A stretch of 44,445 bases of DNA, from NCBI GenBank assembly GCA_947303735.1, contig CAMYZD010000004.1, positions 1 to 44,445 of the forward strand, given 5' to 3'. Positions 9,401 through 17,417 of this stretch are shown piece by piece; position 1 is the first letter of the stretch, and each line of letters begins with the position of its first letter. The notes under the pieces are model-generated. The model was not told where the DNA came from. It saw only the letters and a program-made list of their open reading frames with translations, and searched no databases. This DNA is from an uncultured Bacteroidales bacterium (GTDB lineage Bacteria > Bacteroidota > Bacteroidia > Bacteroidales > P3). Position numbers and translations under genes: made by a program.

Positions 9401-9940
9401 CTACAACTCATTGACTTCGCGGCGGAAGAGGAGACCTGCAGTGCGGTCGGAGAGTCCTTGGCGGGTAGCAGGTGAGAAGAGTACCTTAACGTCGGTGAGA
9501 CCACTGTAGCAAGCCGCATGGACAGCGCTTCCAATACTGTCGACATCAACGATAGTGGGTATTACATGGTCGAATGCCTCGTGGAGAGAACGGCTGTCGC
9601 CACCCACACATATGAGCATCCGCACTTTACTCAAGGCCAAGGAGTGGAGTCGGCTGTAGTCGGCTTGACTGTCACCACCAAAGGCTATCCAAATGACGCT
9701 CCCCTCCAGACGCTGAAGGGCATACCATGTGGCATTCACGCTGCGCCCAGCAGCATCATTGATAAATTCCATTCCATAGATGCGAGCCACGTACTCCAGT
9801 CGGAACTCGGCCTCGTCGAAACGGGAGAAACAGGTGCGTAAAGATTGGTCGCGCATTTGACGCAAACGGGAAGAGTCGATAGAGGCAAGGCCGCCATAGA
9901 TGCGGTCACGTCCTTGCTTAGCTAGTAGTTCGATGCTCAT
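9401..9940 (-). pseudogene. murD: MurD C-terminal-domain remnant
   Basis: This 179-codon ORF occupies the murD position (mraY-murD-ftsW) but encodes only the C-terminal third of MurD (UDP-MurNAc-L-Ala-D-Glu ligase, normally about 445 residues). Seen: a start matching the family's end-of-central-domain region (MSIELLAKQG), FRLEYV near residue 46, then FINDAAGRSVNATWYAL, VIWIAFGGD, and LLFRREV at the end. The Mur ligase P-loop and central catalytic residues are absent. The conserved NDSKATN has become NDAAGRS, and the HN of the ribose-binding loop has become RD. Only 72 bases separate it from mraY, so the missing part is deleted rather than frameshifted. No stop interrupts it, so it may still be translated. 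Whether it is a decaying pseudogene or a reused domain is open. Confidence 0.8.
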
Positions 9941-10016
9941 GATAGGGTTTAAGAGTTATAAGGGTTTTCGGGTTTTAATTGTTCAAAAGGTTAGCGGTCA
10001 TTTATCTAATCACTAT
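9941..10016 (-). repeat. dcw spacer repeat b (mraY to murD remnant)
   Basis: On the minus strand the box ATAGTGATTA contains the TAG stop codon of mraY (10015-10013). It is followed by TAACCTTTTGAAC and then CTTATAACTCTTAAACCC directly before the remnant's ATG. The box order matches the other dcw spacers. Confidence 0.6.
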
Positions 10017-11185
10017 CTTAGTTTGAGGGTTACAATGCTGACAATAGCCAGCAGGATACCGATGATGGCGAAACGTTGGACTATCTTGGGCTCGGGGATG
10101 CCCTTCTTCTGATAGTGGTGGTGTATGGGGGTCATTAGGAAGGGCCTCTTCTCGACAGGCACCACTTCGCTGGGTGGCAGGTGATGCCGACGGCGGTAGA
10201 TCTTGCAGGCCCAAGTCTGGCTGATGACCGAGAGGTCCTCAAGCAGATAAATTCCACAAAGAATGGGCAGCAGGAGTTCCTTGCGGATGAGGAGGGCAAA
10301 AACAGCTATGATACCACCGAGGGCTAGCGACCCCGTGTCGCCCATGAATACCTCGGCTGGGAATGTGTTGAACCAAAGGAAGCCCAACGTCGCACCCACA
10401 AAGGCGGTGATGAACACCGTGAGCTCACCTATATTATTAAGGTATACGATATTCAGGTAGTTTGCCATGATAATGTTGCCCGATAGCCAGGCGAGGATTG
10501 CCAACGCGCCACCGATGATTGAGGCAGTGGAGGTGGCTAGGCCGTCGATGCCGTCGGTGAGGTTGGAGGCATTCGACACCGCTGTGACCACAAAGATGGC
10601 CACCAGCACATAAACCACCCACACCCAGTTTTGCGCCCAATCGCCCATCCAGCTGATAAGCCACGCATAGTCAAACTCGTTTCCTTTCACGAAGGGGATG
10701 GTAGTCTTGGTCGAGGCGATATCGGGGTGGAACGAAAGCAGCAATCCCACACCCAGACCCAACATCACCTGACCGAACACCTTGAAGCGCCCAGGCATGC
10801 CTTTCTTATCCTTGCGGAACACCTTGATATAATCGTCGATAAATCCTATCAAACCCAGCCACAAGGTGGTGACAAGCATTGAGAGGACATACACGTTGTC
10901 CAGCTTGGCGAAAAGCAGTGTCGGGATGATGATGGCCGAGAGAATAAGCAGGCCGCCCATGGTGGGGGTACCCTCTTTCTCCTTCTGCCCTTCGAGACCA
11001 AGGTTGCGCACCGTCTCCCCTATCGACTTGCGCTTGATGAAGCGGATGAAGGGCTTGCCGCAAAAGAGCATGATGAGCAACGAGGTAATCGCCGCCATAG
11101 ATGCGCGGAAAGAGATATATTGGAACACCCCCGCTCCGGGGAAGTCAAATGTTCGGTCCAACCAGTCAAATAAATAGTATAACAT
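10013..11185 (-). CDS. mraY: phospho-MurNAc-pentapeptide translocase MraY
   Basis: MraY transfers phospho-MurNAc-pentapeptide to undecaprenyl phosphate, making lipid I in the inner membrane. Seen: about ten membrane segments, the acidic motif GFIDDYIKV near residue 115, the nucleophile region [10 protein letters not shown] near 208, [11 protein letters not shown] near 283, and the HHHY motif (TPIHHHYQ) near 362. The 390-residue length is somewhat below the roughly 420 often seen in Bacteroidota, but all motifs are present. It follows murE with a 20-base spacer. The stop codon lies in a repeat box shared with other spacers. Confidence 0.96.
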   Translation of the reverse strand: MLYYLFDWLDRTFDFPGAGVFQYISFRASMAAITSLLIMLFCGKPFIRFIKRKSIGETVRNLGLEGQKEKEGTPTMGGLLILSAIIIPTLLFAKLDNVYVLSMLVTTLWLGLIGFIDDYIKVFRKDKKGMPGRFKVFGQVMLGLGVGLLLSFHPDIASTKTTIPFVKGNEFDYAWLISWMGDWAQNWVWVVYVLVAIFVVTAVSNASNLTDGIDGLATSTASIIGGALAILAWLSGNIIMANYLNIVYLNNIGELTVFITAFVGATLGFLWFNTFPAEVFMGDTGSLALGGIIAVFALLIRKELLLPILCGIYLLEDLSVISQTWACKIYRRRHHLPPSEVVPVEKRPFLMTPIHHHYQKKGIPEPKIVQRFAIIGILLAIVSIVTLKLR

Positions 11186-11205
11186 ATTTGTATCTTGTTA
11201 TTTCG

Positions 11206-12657
11206 TTATTCTGTTACATTCAATAATTTTTCCAGTTCTTCTACATCGTCGAAATGGTGCCTCACGCCCATCACTTCCTGATACTTTTCGTGACCCTTAC
11301 CTGCCACTAAAATAATATCGTCCTCATGTGCCATGAGTACTGCCGATTTGATGGCAGAGCGACGGTCGGTGATTCTCAGCACTGTGCCTCGCTGCTCGTC
11401 GGTGAGGCCTGCCTCCATATCATCGAGTATGGAGTCGGGGCTCTCGGTGCGAGGGTTGTCGGAGGTGAGTATGAGGCGGTCGCTCATAGTGCAGGCTATC
11501 TGGGCCATCTCGGGGCGCTTGCTCTTGTCGCGGTCGCCACCGCAGCCCACAACGGTGTAAACCATCTGACCTGGTTTGCGAATAGCGTTGATGGTAGCCA
11601 GCACATTCTGTAGGGCATCGGGAGTGTGAGCATAGTCCACTATGGCAGTGATGCCTCTTCCTGACACATATTGAAACCTCCCCTCGGCAGCGTTCAGTGT
11701 GCTGACCAGGCGAAGCACCTCGGACTCTTCCATACCACAAAGGCAGGCGGCGCCATAGATAGCTGTGAGATTGTATGCGTTGAAACGCCCCACAAGCCTC
11801 GAGTAGACCTCCTTGCCATTGATTTCCACCTGCAGACCAGCAAAGGTGTCGTCGAGCACCCTACAACGGTAGTCAGCCACACGCTCTAAGCTATAGGTAA
11901 GTACTCGGGCACGTGTGTTCTGCACCATCACCATCCCGTTGCGGTCGTCGATGTTGGTGAGAGCAAACGCCTCGGGAGGCAGCTGGTCGAAGAAACTCTT
12001 CTTGGCTGCTATATACTGGGCGAAAGTCTTGTGGAAGTCGAGATGATCGTGAGTGATATTGCTAAATATACCACCAGCGAAAGTAAGCCCTGCCACACGG
12101 TTTTGTGCCAGCGCATGGCTACTCACCTCCATAAAGGCATAGCGGCAGCCAGCATCCACCATCCTACGCAGTAGCTGGTTGAGTTGCAGCGCATCAGGCG
12201 TGGTATGTGTAGCGGGTATTTCTTCCTCGTCGATACGGTTCACGATGGTTGAGAGCAGGCCTACATGCTCGCCATAGAGGCGAAACAGACGATAGAGCAG
12301 CGTCACTGTCGTGGTCTTTCCATTGGTGCCAGTGATTCCCACCAGTTTCAACTGCCTCGAGGGATGATGATAGAAGTTGTCGGCCATCACGCCCAAAGCC
12401 ACATCGCTATTCTCAACCACTACATACGCCACCTTCTCGTCGATATGTTGGGGCAACTGCTGGCAGACCACTGCCACCGCCCCTTTCTCTACAGCACTGT
12501 CTATGAACTTATGGCCATCCACCTGTACACCCACCTGCGCCACAAAGCAACTTCCCGCGACCACCTTGCGCGAGTCGAAACAGATGTCGCACACCTCGGC
12601 ATTCTTTGCCAGCGGCTCCTTCAGGGCTACACCCTCTAGTATATCGTACAGTTTCAT
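11206..12657 (-). CDS. murE: UDP-MurNAc-tripeptide synthetase MurE (meso-diaminopimelate-adding)
   Basis: MurE adds the third amino acid of the peptidoglycan stem. Seen: P-loop GTNGKTTT (110-117), HTTPDALQLN (151-160), EVSSHAL (177-183), the Lys-containing stretch AAKKSFFD where a carbamylated Lys is expected (217-224), and DNPR at 400-403. DNPR is the motif that specifies meso-diaminopimelate, so the peptidoglycan is predicted to be the DAP type. The 483-residue length is standard. A 98-base repeat spacer separates it from ftsI upstream. Confidence 0.96.
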   Translation of the reverse strand: MKLYDILEGVALKEPLAKNAEVCDICFDSRKVVAGSCFVAQVGVQVDGHKFIDSAVEKGAVAVVCQQLPQHIDEKVAYVVVENSDVALGVMADNFYHHPSRQLKLVGITGTNGKTTTVTLLYRLFRLYGEHVGLLSTIVNRIDEEEIPATHTTPDALQLNQLLRRMVDAGCRYAFMEVSSHALAQNRVAGLTFAGGIFSNITHDHLDFHKTFAQYIAAKKSFFDQLPPEAFALTNIDDRNGMVMVQNTRARVLTYSLERVADYRCRVLDDTFAGLQVEINGKEVYSRLVGRFNAYNLTAIYGAACLCGMEESEVLRLVSTLNAAEGRFQYVSGRGITAIVDYAHTPDALQNVLATINAIRKPGQMVYTVVGCGGDRDKSKRPEMAQIACTMSDRLILTSDNPRTESPDSILDDMEAGLTDEQRGTVLRITDRRSAIKSAVLMAHEDDIILVAGKGHEKYQEVMGVRHHFDDVEELEKLLNVTE

Positions 12658-12755
12658 ATCTTCTTATTGATTAATTATGGGTTCAAAGGGTTAAGAGTTT
12701 TATAAGAGTTATAAAGTATTAGTAGTTTAAAGGTTCTTTCACTTTTCGATTCACT
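12658..12755 (-). repeat. dcw spacer repeat c (ftsI to murE)
   Basis: On the minus strand, AAGTGAATCGAAAAGTGA starts directly at the ftsI stop, followed by GAACCTTTAAAC, then TATAACTCTTATAAAACTC, CTCTTAACCC and the murE start. It is a degenerate member of the same spacer family, with the TATAACTCTT box doubled. Confidence 0.6.
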
Positions 12756-14960
12756 TTAGTTATCCAATGTCAGTCTCACTACCGTCCCCCGCTTAGCGGC
12801 AGTACGAGCCTTGGGGGTCTGGCTCACCACCTTGCCCTGTCCGCTGAAACGCACTTCGTAGCCCACCTTGCGCAGTAGGCGCATGGCATCGCGAATGGTC
12901 ATCCCCTTGCAGTCGGGCACCACCCCTACAGGCATATGGTAGTAGGCATAGCCCTCGCGCGAGGGGTCGTAATAGGTCCACTCGGTAGCTGCGTTGCTGT
13001 CGCTCACTGCAAAGGGCAGCCCTAGCAGCTGATGTATGCGGGCCACCTGTTCGCGTCCTGCCTTGGTCACTATGGGGTGAGCCACCCGTGCAGAGTCTTT
13101 TAGCTGTACGCTTCCCAACTCTTTGTCGAAGGCCACCACACAGTCGGCTATCTGCTTGAATACAGGGGCTGCAGCATAACGTCCCGCTATGCTCGTACCC
13201 TCCAGCAACACCATGCAGGTGTAGCGGGGATTGTCGGCTGGGAAGAAGCCCACAAACGATGAGTTCTTCACGGCCCGGTTTCTTCCTTGCAACGCCGTGC
13301 CGGTCTTACCACCGATACCATAGACTGAATTATAGATATTGCTACCGGTACCCTTTTCCACTACGCCCACCAGCATTTCGCGCATTTGCTTGGCGGTCTC
13401 CTCGCTACACACATGCTCATTCAGCACCACCGGCTTCACCTCACGATGGCGGCCGCCATCCAGTATCTCGCGGCAGAACAAAGGCTTCACCATCCTTCCA
13501 CCTCCTGCTATGGCGTTGTAGAATGTCACCATCTGCAAGGGTGTCACCGTGCAGCTGTAGCCATAACTGAGGTTCAAGAAATCGCGGTCCGACTGCAGGC
13601 GCACAACCCCCGTCGGGGTCTCCTGAACTGCCAGATCGGGATGCATCAGCCCGAAGGGGAAAATGGCCTCAATGCCCTTCTTGAAGTCGTCGCGGCGATG
13701 ACGGTAATACTCCCAAGCCAACTCGCACATGCCTATGTTCGACGACTTCATCAACACTCCTGCCAGATTGGCGGTATCATGGGCATCCCCATGTTCGTCA
13801 TTAATCTTCTGACTTGTCTTGCTATACACTTTCTCGCCACCGGCACGCACTCGCTTCGAGGTGTCGAGGTCTATCTTCTTATCGTTAAGCATCGACAACA
13901 TGGCCACTGTCTTAAAGGTCGACCCTGGCTCATAATGTCCGCTACACACCATGTTGCTCCAAAGCTTCTCAGAAATCCGACCCGAGGTGTCACGCGTCAG
14001 ATTGCTACACACCAGCACATAGCCCGTATTCACTTCCATCACAATGGCACAGCCGCGGTCGCCACCATAGCGATTCATCGAGGTGCGGATAGCCTCTTCG
14101 GCTATATCCTGATAACGGGTGTCGATAGTTGCCACGATACTCTTGCCGTCCACTCGGCGGTGCAGCAGTGTCGAGTCCTCATCCTCGGCCACTCCCTCTT
14201 GCTCCACCGGAAGCCAAATGCCACGCGTAAGACGTCGGCACTGATACAGGCCGTCCTGTCCACGCAGCACACTATCATAATAGCCCTCTAGACCGGTGTA
14301 GCCTTGTGATCTCTTGGTTACGTAATGCAGTCCCACCACATTTTCTCCTAAGTTGCCATAGATATGGGCACGCACATAGCTGGTCACGCTCCCTTCGGCA
14401 GTCTTGGCTACCACACAGCGCTCCCATCCCTTCAGCGAGCGGATGGCCACCCATTGCGAATAGGGCACATTATGCTCAACGCTCAGACAACGGCTGGCCT
14501 TCTCCCCTTTATTATACTCATTTTCGATGCGTTCCTTATAATACTGCACCGACTTGTGGGGAAACTGAGCATGGAGTATCTCGCATACCTTGTTGAGATT
14601 CTTTTTGAATAACGTATCGTTGTAGACACAGCCCTCCATCACCACTTCACCCTTCTCCTTAATGGTATTGCCCTTACTATCCTTCTTAGGCCAACGGCGC
14701 AGGTCAAGGAGTAGGTCGCACACGGGCACCGTCGTAGCCAGCACCTTACCGTCGGACGAGAAGATGGTTCCCCGTCGGGCTGGGTCGATGCGTTCAATCT
14801 TCTCACGTTTCAACGCCACCTTGCGCCACATCTCACCGTCCACCACCTGCGTTTTCACCACAGCCCAAAGCATAGCGCCTCCACCTACCACTACTAGCAA
14901 TAGATAGAATACCAGCATCTTGGTAAACAAAGTCTTCGTATAGGGTTTCTTTTCCAACAT
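12756..14960 (-). CDS. ftsI: septal transpeptidase FtsI/PBP with C-terminal PASTA domain
   Basis: This is a class B penicillin-binding protein that cross-links septal peptidoglycan. Order: cytoplasmic start, membrane segment (about 13-35), dimerisation/pedestal domain (about 55-260), transpeptidase domain with STFK (347-350, catalytic Ser347), SSN (406-408) and KTGT (552-555), then one PASTA domain (about 678-732). All three active-site motifs are intact. At 734 residues it is longer than the proteobacterial FtsI, mainly because of the PASTA domain and the extended pedestal, which is usual for Bacteroidota. It lies directly downstream of ftsL, as expected for FtsI. Confidence 0.95.
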   Translation of the reverse strand: MLEKKPYTKTLFTKMLVFYLLLVVVGGGAMLWAVVKTQVVDGEMWRKVALKREKIERIDPARRGTIFSSDGKVLATTVPVCDLLLDLRRWPKKDSKGNTIKEKGEVVMEGCVYNDTLFKKNLNKVCEILHAQFPHKSVQYYKERIENEYNKGEKASRCLSVEHNVPYSQWVAIRSLKGWERCVVAKTAEGSVTSYVRAHIYGNLGENVVGLHYVTKRSQGYTGLEGYYDSVLRGQDGLYQCRRLTRGIWLPVEQEGVAEDEDSTLLHRRVDGKSIVATIDTRYQDIAEEAIRTSMNRYGGDRGCAIVMEVNTGYVLVCSNLTRDTSGRISEKLWSNMVCSGHYEPGSTFKTVAMLSMLNDKKIDLDTSKRVRAGGEKVYSKTSQKINDEHGDAHDTANLAGVLMKSSNIGMCELAWEYYRHRRDDFKKGIEAIFPFGLMHPDLAVQETPTGVVRLQSDRDFLNLSYGYSCTVTPLQMVTFYNAIAGGGRMVKPLFCREILDGGRHREVKPVVLNEHVCSEETAKQMREMLVGVVEKGTGSNIYNSVYGIGGKTGTALQGRNRAVKNSSFVGFFPADNPRYTCMVLLEGTSIAGRYAAAPVFKQIADCVVAFDKELGSVQLKDSARVAHPIVTKAGREQVARIHQLLGLPFAVSDSNAATEWTYYDPSREGYAYYHMPVGVVPDCKGMTIRDAMRLLRKVGYEVRFSGQGKVVSQTPKARTAAKRGTVVRLTLDN

Positions 14961-15068
14961 TTTGTTCTCCTAGGAAGGTTTTAGAGTTTGAGGGTTTAAG
15001 GGGTTTATTTCGTGTTAAAGTTTAAAGGTTCTTATCCATCCGTTTAATCACTATTCACTTTTCACCAT
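14961..15068 (-). repeat. dcw spacer repeat d (ftsL to ftsI)
   Basis: On the minus strand, AAAGTGAATAGTGATTAAAC begins 16 bases after the ftsL stop, followed by GAACCTTTAAAC, AACCCCTTAAACCCTC and AACTCTAAAACC, ending a few bases before the ftsI start. The box AGTGAATAGTGATTA (15045-15059 on the plus coordinates) is identical to that in spacer e. Confidence 0.65.
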
Positions 15069-15422
15069 TCATATTTCAAACGGGGGTCCTGCAGTGATTC
15101 CCACTCCGGTGCTATCTAGCATTCGGGCTATGTGCGAAATCTTCACATTCTCCTGATACCTTTTCTGCAGTTCTATCTTGCTTTCACGTAGAAAGTTAAT
15201 ACGTTCCTGAGCTTCCAATTTTTCCTTGGTCAAATCCTCCACCTTATAGCGGTTGTAGACCAATATCAATCCATACACACAGCAGAGCAATATCAGAGGT
15301 ATTTGCTTCAGCACTTTCTTACTCTGCAGCAAATCGCCGCCCAATATCCTCGCCAGCCAGTTAGCCCTTTTCTTTTTCTCAGTTTCACCCTGTTGCGTAT
15401 GTTGATTTTCTTCCATAGTCAT
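15069..15422 (-). CDS. ftsL: FtsL-like cell division protein
   Basis: This is a small bitopic membrane protein between rsmH and ftsI, the conserved ftsL position. The 117 residues comprise a charged cytoplasmic N-terminus (through about 38), one membrane segment (about 39-56, IPLILLCCVYGLILVYNR), then a predicted periplasmic coiled coil rich in Lys, Glu and Leu (about 60-95). In the division complex FtsL pairs with a FtsB-like partner and FtsQ to activate FtsW and FtsI. Sequence identity in this family is too low for a motif-based call, so it rests on topology and position. Confidence 0.82.
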   Translation of the reverse strand: MTMEENQHTQQGETEKKKRANWLARILGGDLLQSKKVLKQIPLILLCCVYGLILVYNRYKVEDLTKEKLEAQERINFLRESKIELQKRYQENVKISHIARMLDSTGVGITAGPPFEI

Positions 15423-15460
15423 ACTAGATCATTTGTCAATTCAATAATCACTATTCACTA
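15423..15460 (-). repeat. dcw spacer repeat e, overlapping the rsmH stop codon
   Basis: The minus strand reads TTAGTGAATAGTGATTA, and the last codons of rsmH (Val-Ser-Glu-stop) lie inside the box: the TAG in its centre is the stop. Only the first box of the spacer family is present, followed by GACAAATGA, which also follows the box in spacer a as GACAAATGAC. Confidence 0.6.
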
Positions 15461-16362
15461 ACCATTACCTTCTCGGCCACACGCAGCTTGGCACTGCGGG
15501 CCCTATTGTTGCGTTGCAGTTCTTCCTCGCTTGCGGTTACAGCCTTACGAGTCACCACCTTCAGCGGCACAATCGGATTACCGTAGAAATCCTTCTCCAG
15601 CACTCCCTCGAAATTACCCGTCTTGAAGAAGTTCTTCACCAACCTGTCCTCCAACGAATGATAAGACATCACCACCACCCTACCGCCTGGATTCAGCAAT
15701 TCCGCCGCCTGCTGCAACATGGCCTGGAGAGCATCCAACTCTCCGTTCACCTCGATGCGCAATGCCTGGAAAAGCATGGCTAGATACTTGTTCTCCATGC
15801 CACGAGGCAAGTGACGCCCCACTGCCTCACGGAGGTCGAAAGTAGTTTCAATGGCTTTCTCTGCCCGCGCCGCCACGATGGCCTTTGCCATCTGGTAGGC
15901 ATTGGGTAATTCACCATACAAGCGAAGCAACTGGGTCAGCTCCTTTTCACTGGCGTTATTGACAACATCTCTGGCCGTAGTCTCCTGCCGCTGGTCCATA
16001 CGTAGGTCGAGATTCCCATCAAAACGGGTAGAGAAACCTCTCTCCGCCACATCAAACTGATGCGAAGACACCCCCAGGTCGGCCAAAATGCCATCCACCT
16101 TACGCACTCCATAGAGCCGCAAGTAGTTTTTCAAGTAGCGGAAATTCTCATGTATCAGCGTAAAGCGGGAATCGTCGATGGCATTAGCAAGAGCATCAGC
16201 ATCCTGGTCGAACGCCAGCAGACGTCCCTCCGCACCCAGCCGCTGCATAATGGCACGCGAATGGCCGCCACCTCCGTAGGTGACGTCCACATACGTCCCA
16301 TCAGGGCGTAGGTTCAATCCCTCGATGCATTCATTCAGCATCACTGGCAGATGATAGTCCAT
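15451..16362 (-). CDS. rsmH: 16S rRNA (cytosine-1402-N4) methyltransferase RsmH
   Basis: RsmH (MraW) methylates C1402 of 16S rRNA in the ribosomal P site, using SAM. I chose the ATG at 16362 (MDYHLPVML), because family members start with (Y)HxPVML; an upstream in-frame ATG at 16398 would add 12 unrelated residues. Seen: VDVTYGGGGHSRAI (SAM-binding motif I, about 26-39), AFDQDADAL, GILADLGVSSHQFD (about 94-107), and FFKTGNFEG near the end. It overlaps the mraZ 3' end by 32 bases. The 303-residue length is typical. Confidence 0.95.
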   Translation of the reverse strand: MDYHLPVMLNECIEGLNLRPDGTYVDVTYGGGGHSRAIMQRLGAEGRLLAFDQDADALANAIDDSRFTLIHENFRYLKNYLRLYGVRKVDGILADLGVSSHQFDVAERGFSTRFDGNLDLRMDQRQETTARDVVNNASEKELTQLLRLYGELPNAYQMAKAIVAARAEKAIETTFDLREAVGRHLPRGMENKYLAMLFQALRIEVNGELDALQAMLQQAAELLNPGGRVVVMSYHSLEDRLVKNFFKTGNFEGVLEKDFYGNPIVPLKVVTRKAVTASEEELQRNNRARSAKLRVAEKVMVSE

Positions 16363-16804
16363 GCAGTTCCCCCAGTCGTTTGTCGACCACCGACGCAAAG
16401 TCGGTAATCTCGTTGTTCATCTTATCATAGGCCGAACGTTCCCAGATTTCGATGCAGTCACCGGTGCTCTGCAGCACTATCTCCTTCGCATCCCCTATCA
16501 CCGACTTCCGCTCTGGCGGAATCATCAGACGGTCGTTGCTGTCCAACTCAACGAGGTTGGCCCTCGTCATCTGACGCATGATTTGGGTGTCGCGAATGCT
16601 GTAGCGGCTTAACTCTTTTTTGAGACCTTCTACCTCTTCCTGAAAACTGGCATACGTCCACAACTCTAAGCACTCGGAAGTGAATCCTTGACGGATCACA
16701 AAACGGCAATCTTCCGTGTCCAACTGCCTTTTTAAAGCAATTGGGAACTTGAATCGACCGTTCGAATCTATCTTACAGTATTCTGTTCCAAGGATTAGAG
16801 ACAT
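16331..16804 (-). CDS. mraZ: transcriptional regulator MraZ
   Basis: MraZ is a ring-forming DNA-binding protein of the SpoVT-AbrB fold and, in other bacteria, regulates its own dcw operon. Two AbrB-like half domains are visible (about 5-55, with DSNGRFKFP, and about 80-130, with DSNDRLMIPP). The 157-residue length is normal. It is the first gene of the cluster, preceded by a 613-base non-coding region that has a promoter-like motif and direct repeats suitable as operators. Autoregulation here is inferred. Confidence 0.95.
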   Translation of the reverse strand: MSLILGTEYCKIDSNGRFKFPIALKRQLDTEDCRFVIRQGFTSECLELWTYASFQEEVEGLKKELSRYSIRDTQIMRQMTRANLVELDSNDRLMIPPERKSVIGDAKEIVLQSTGDCIEIWERSAYDKMNNEITDFASVVDKRLGELHGLSSASDAE

Positions 16805-16827
16805 TTTTATATATTATTTTTCAGGAT

Positions 16828-16852
16828 GTAAAAGTACAATAAAAATTCCAAT
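16828..16852 (-). promoter_or_regulatory. candidate mraZ (dcw) promoter motif
   Basis: The minus strand reads ATTGGAA, nine bases, TACTTTTAC. The second box matches seven of eight positions of the Bacteroidota -7 element TAnnTTTG, and the mraZ ATG lies 23 bases downstream. The same pair of boxes with the same spacing lies upstream of ftsZ. The TTG-to-TA distance is shorter than the usual 19-20, so it may be an operator instead of a standard promoter. Confidence 0.5.
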
Positions 16853-16944
16853 TATTGCCATTTTTCTCCAAAAAAAGTTATTAACTACCATTTTTTGATA
16901 TCCTATTATACGGATAACCAGAAAAAATGTTTCATTTGAGGGCG

Positions 16945-16967
16945 ATTTTTTTCACTATTTCCACCGC
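16945..16967 (-). promoter_or_regulatory. possible MraZ operator boxes
   Basis: The minus strand reads GGTGGAAATAGTGAAAAAA, two GTG(G)AAA-like boxes about nine bases apart, roughly 140 bases upstream of the mraZ start. MraZ from other bacteria binds spaced direct repeats of GTGG or TGGG type (established for Mycoplasma and E. coli). That this is a binding site is inference. Confidence 0.3.
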
Positions 16968-16970
16968 TCA

Positions 16971-17069
16971 TTGTTGAAAACCCCGATTTCAATTCACCGA
17001 CATTTGTCGAAAACTCGCCCAGCAATTCACCATCCTTTGTTAAAATCCCCTCCTCCTCAGTCCCACCTC
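16971..17069. repeat. three degenerate 33-bp direct repeats upstream of mraZ
   Basis: The cores TTGTTGAAAA, TTGTCGAAAA and TTGTTAAAAT begin at 16971, 17004 and 17037, exactly 33 bp apart. The first two units also share AATTCACC at the same internal position (about 22 of 33 bases identical). The third is weaker. They lie in the 613-base region between mraZ and the divergent peptidase gene (16805-17417); apart from the two promoter-like motifs and the boxes above, I see nothing else in that region. Confidence 0.5.
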
Positions 17070-17360
17070 GCCTCCACCTTCAGACAGTCATGGCTATATC
17101 CCACCTGCTATCACCGACCAACACCTATTCATCATTTTTTCACTATAAAGACGAAGAACAAGGGAAGATGATTCAAAAAAGGATCAATGAAGAAGCAAAA
17201 GGAGAGTATAGGGGAAGTAGGTGGAAGGCAGAAAAAACGCCACTCCGGAGGTACGTCAACCTCATTCCAAACAATAGCCAGAAAAGCGATAAACGGTTGA
17301 CATTTCGGCAACAACCTACCCTAGATATATATATATGTATAGTAATTCAAAAAAAAGTCG

Positions 17361-17368
17361 TATTTTTG
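17361..17368 (+). promoter_or_regulatory. Bacteroidota -7 promoter element for the S46 peptidase
   Basis: TATTTTTG followed by CA is an exact TAnnTTTG match, 49 bases before the start codon. No clear TTTG is visible at the expected -33 distance; instead there is an A-rich run. Confidence 0.6.
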
Positions 17369-17417
17369 CATTTCCAAAAGTGCACATATATTATAATAAT
17401 AACATAATATTAATAGC

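Noticed and set aside
13386-14291. 301-codon plus-strand ORF
   Set aside because: Antisense to ftsI, whose three active-site motifs are intact; no domain of its own.
17090-17407. 105-codon plus-strand ORF between mraZ and the S46 peptidase
   Set aside because: It runs through the -7 promoter element of the peptidase gene, and has low-complexity sequence and no start signal.
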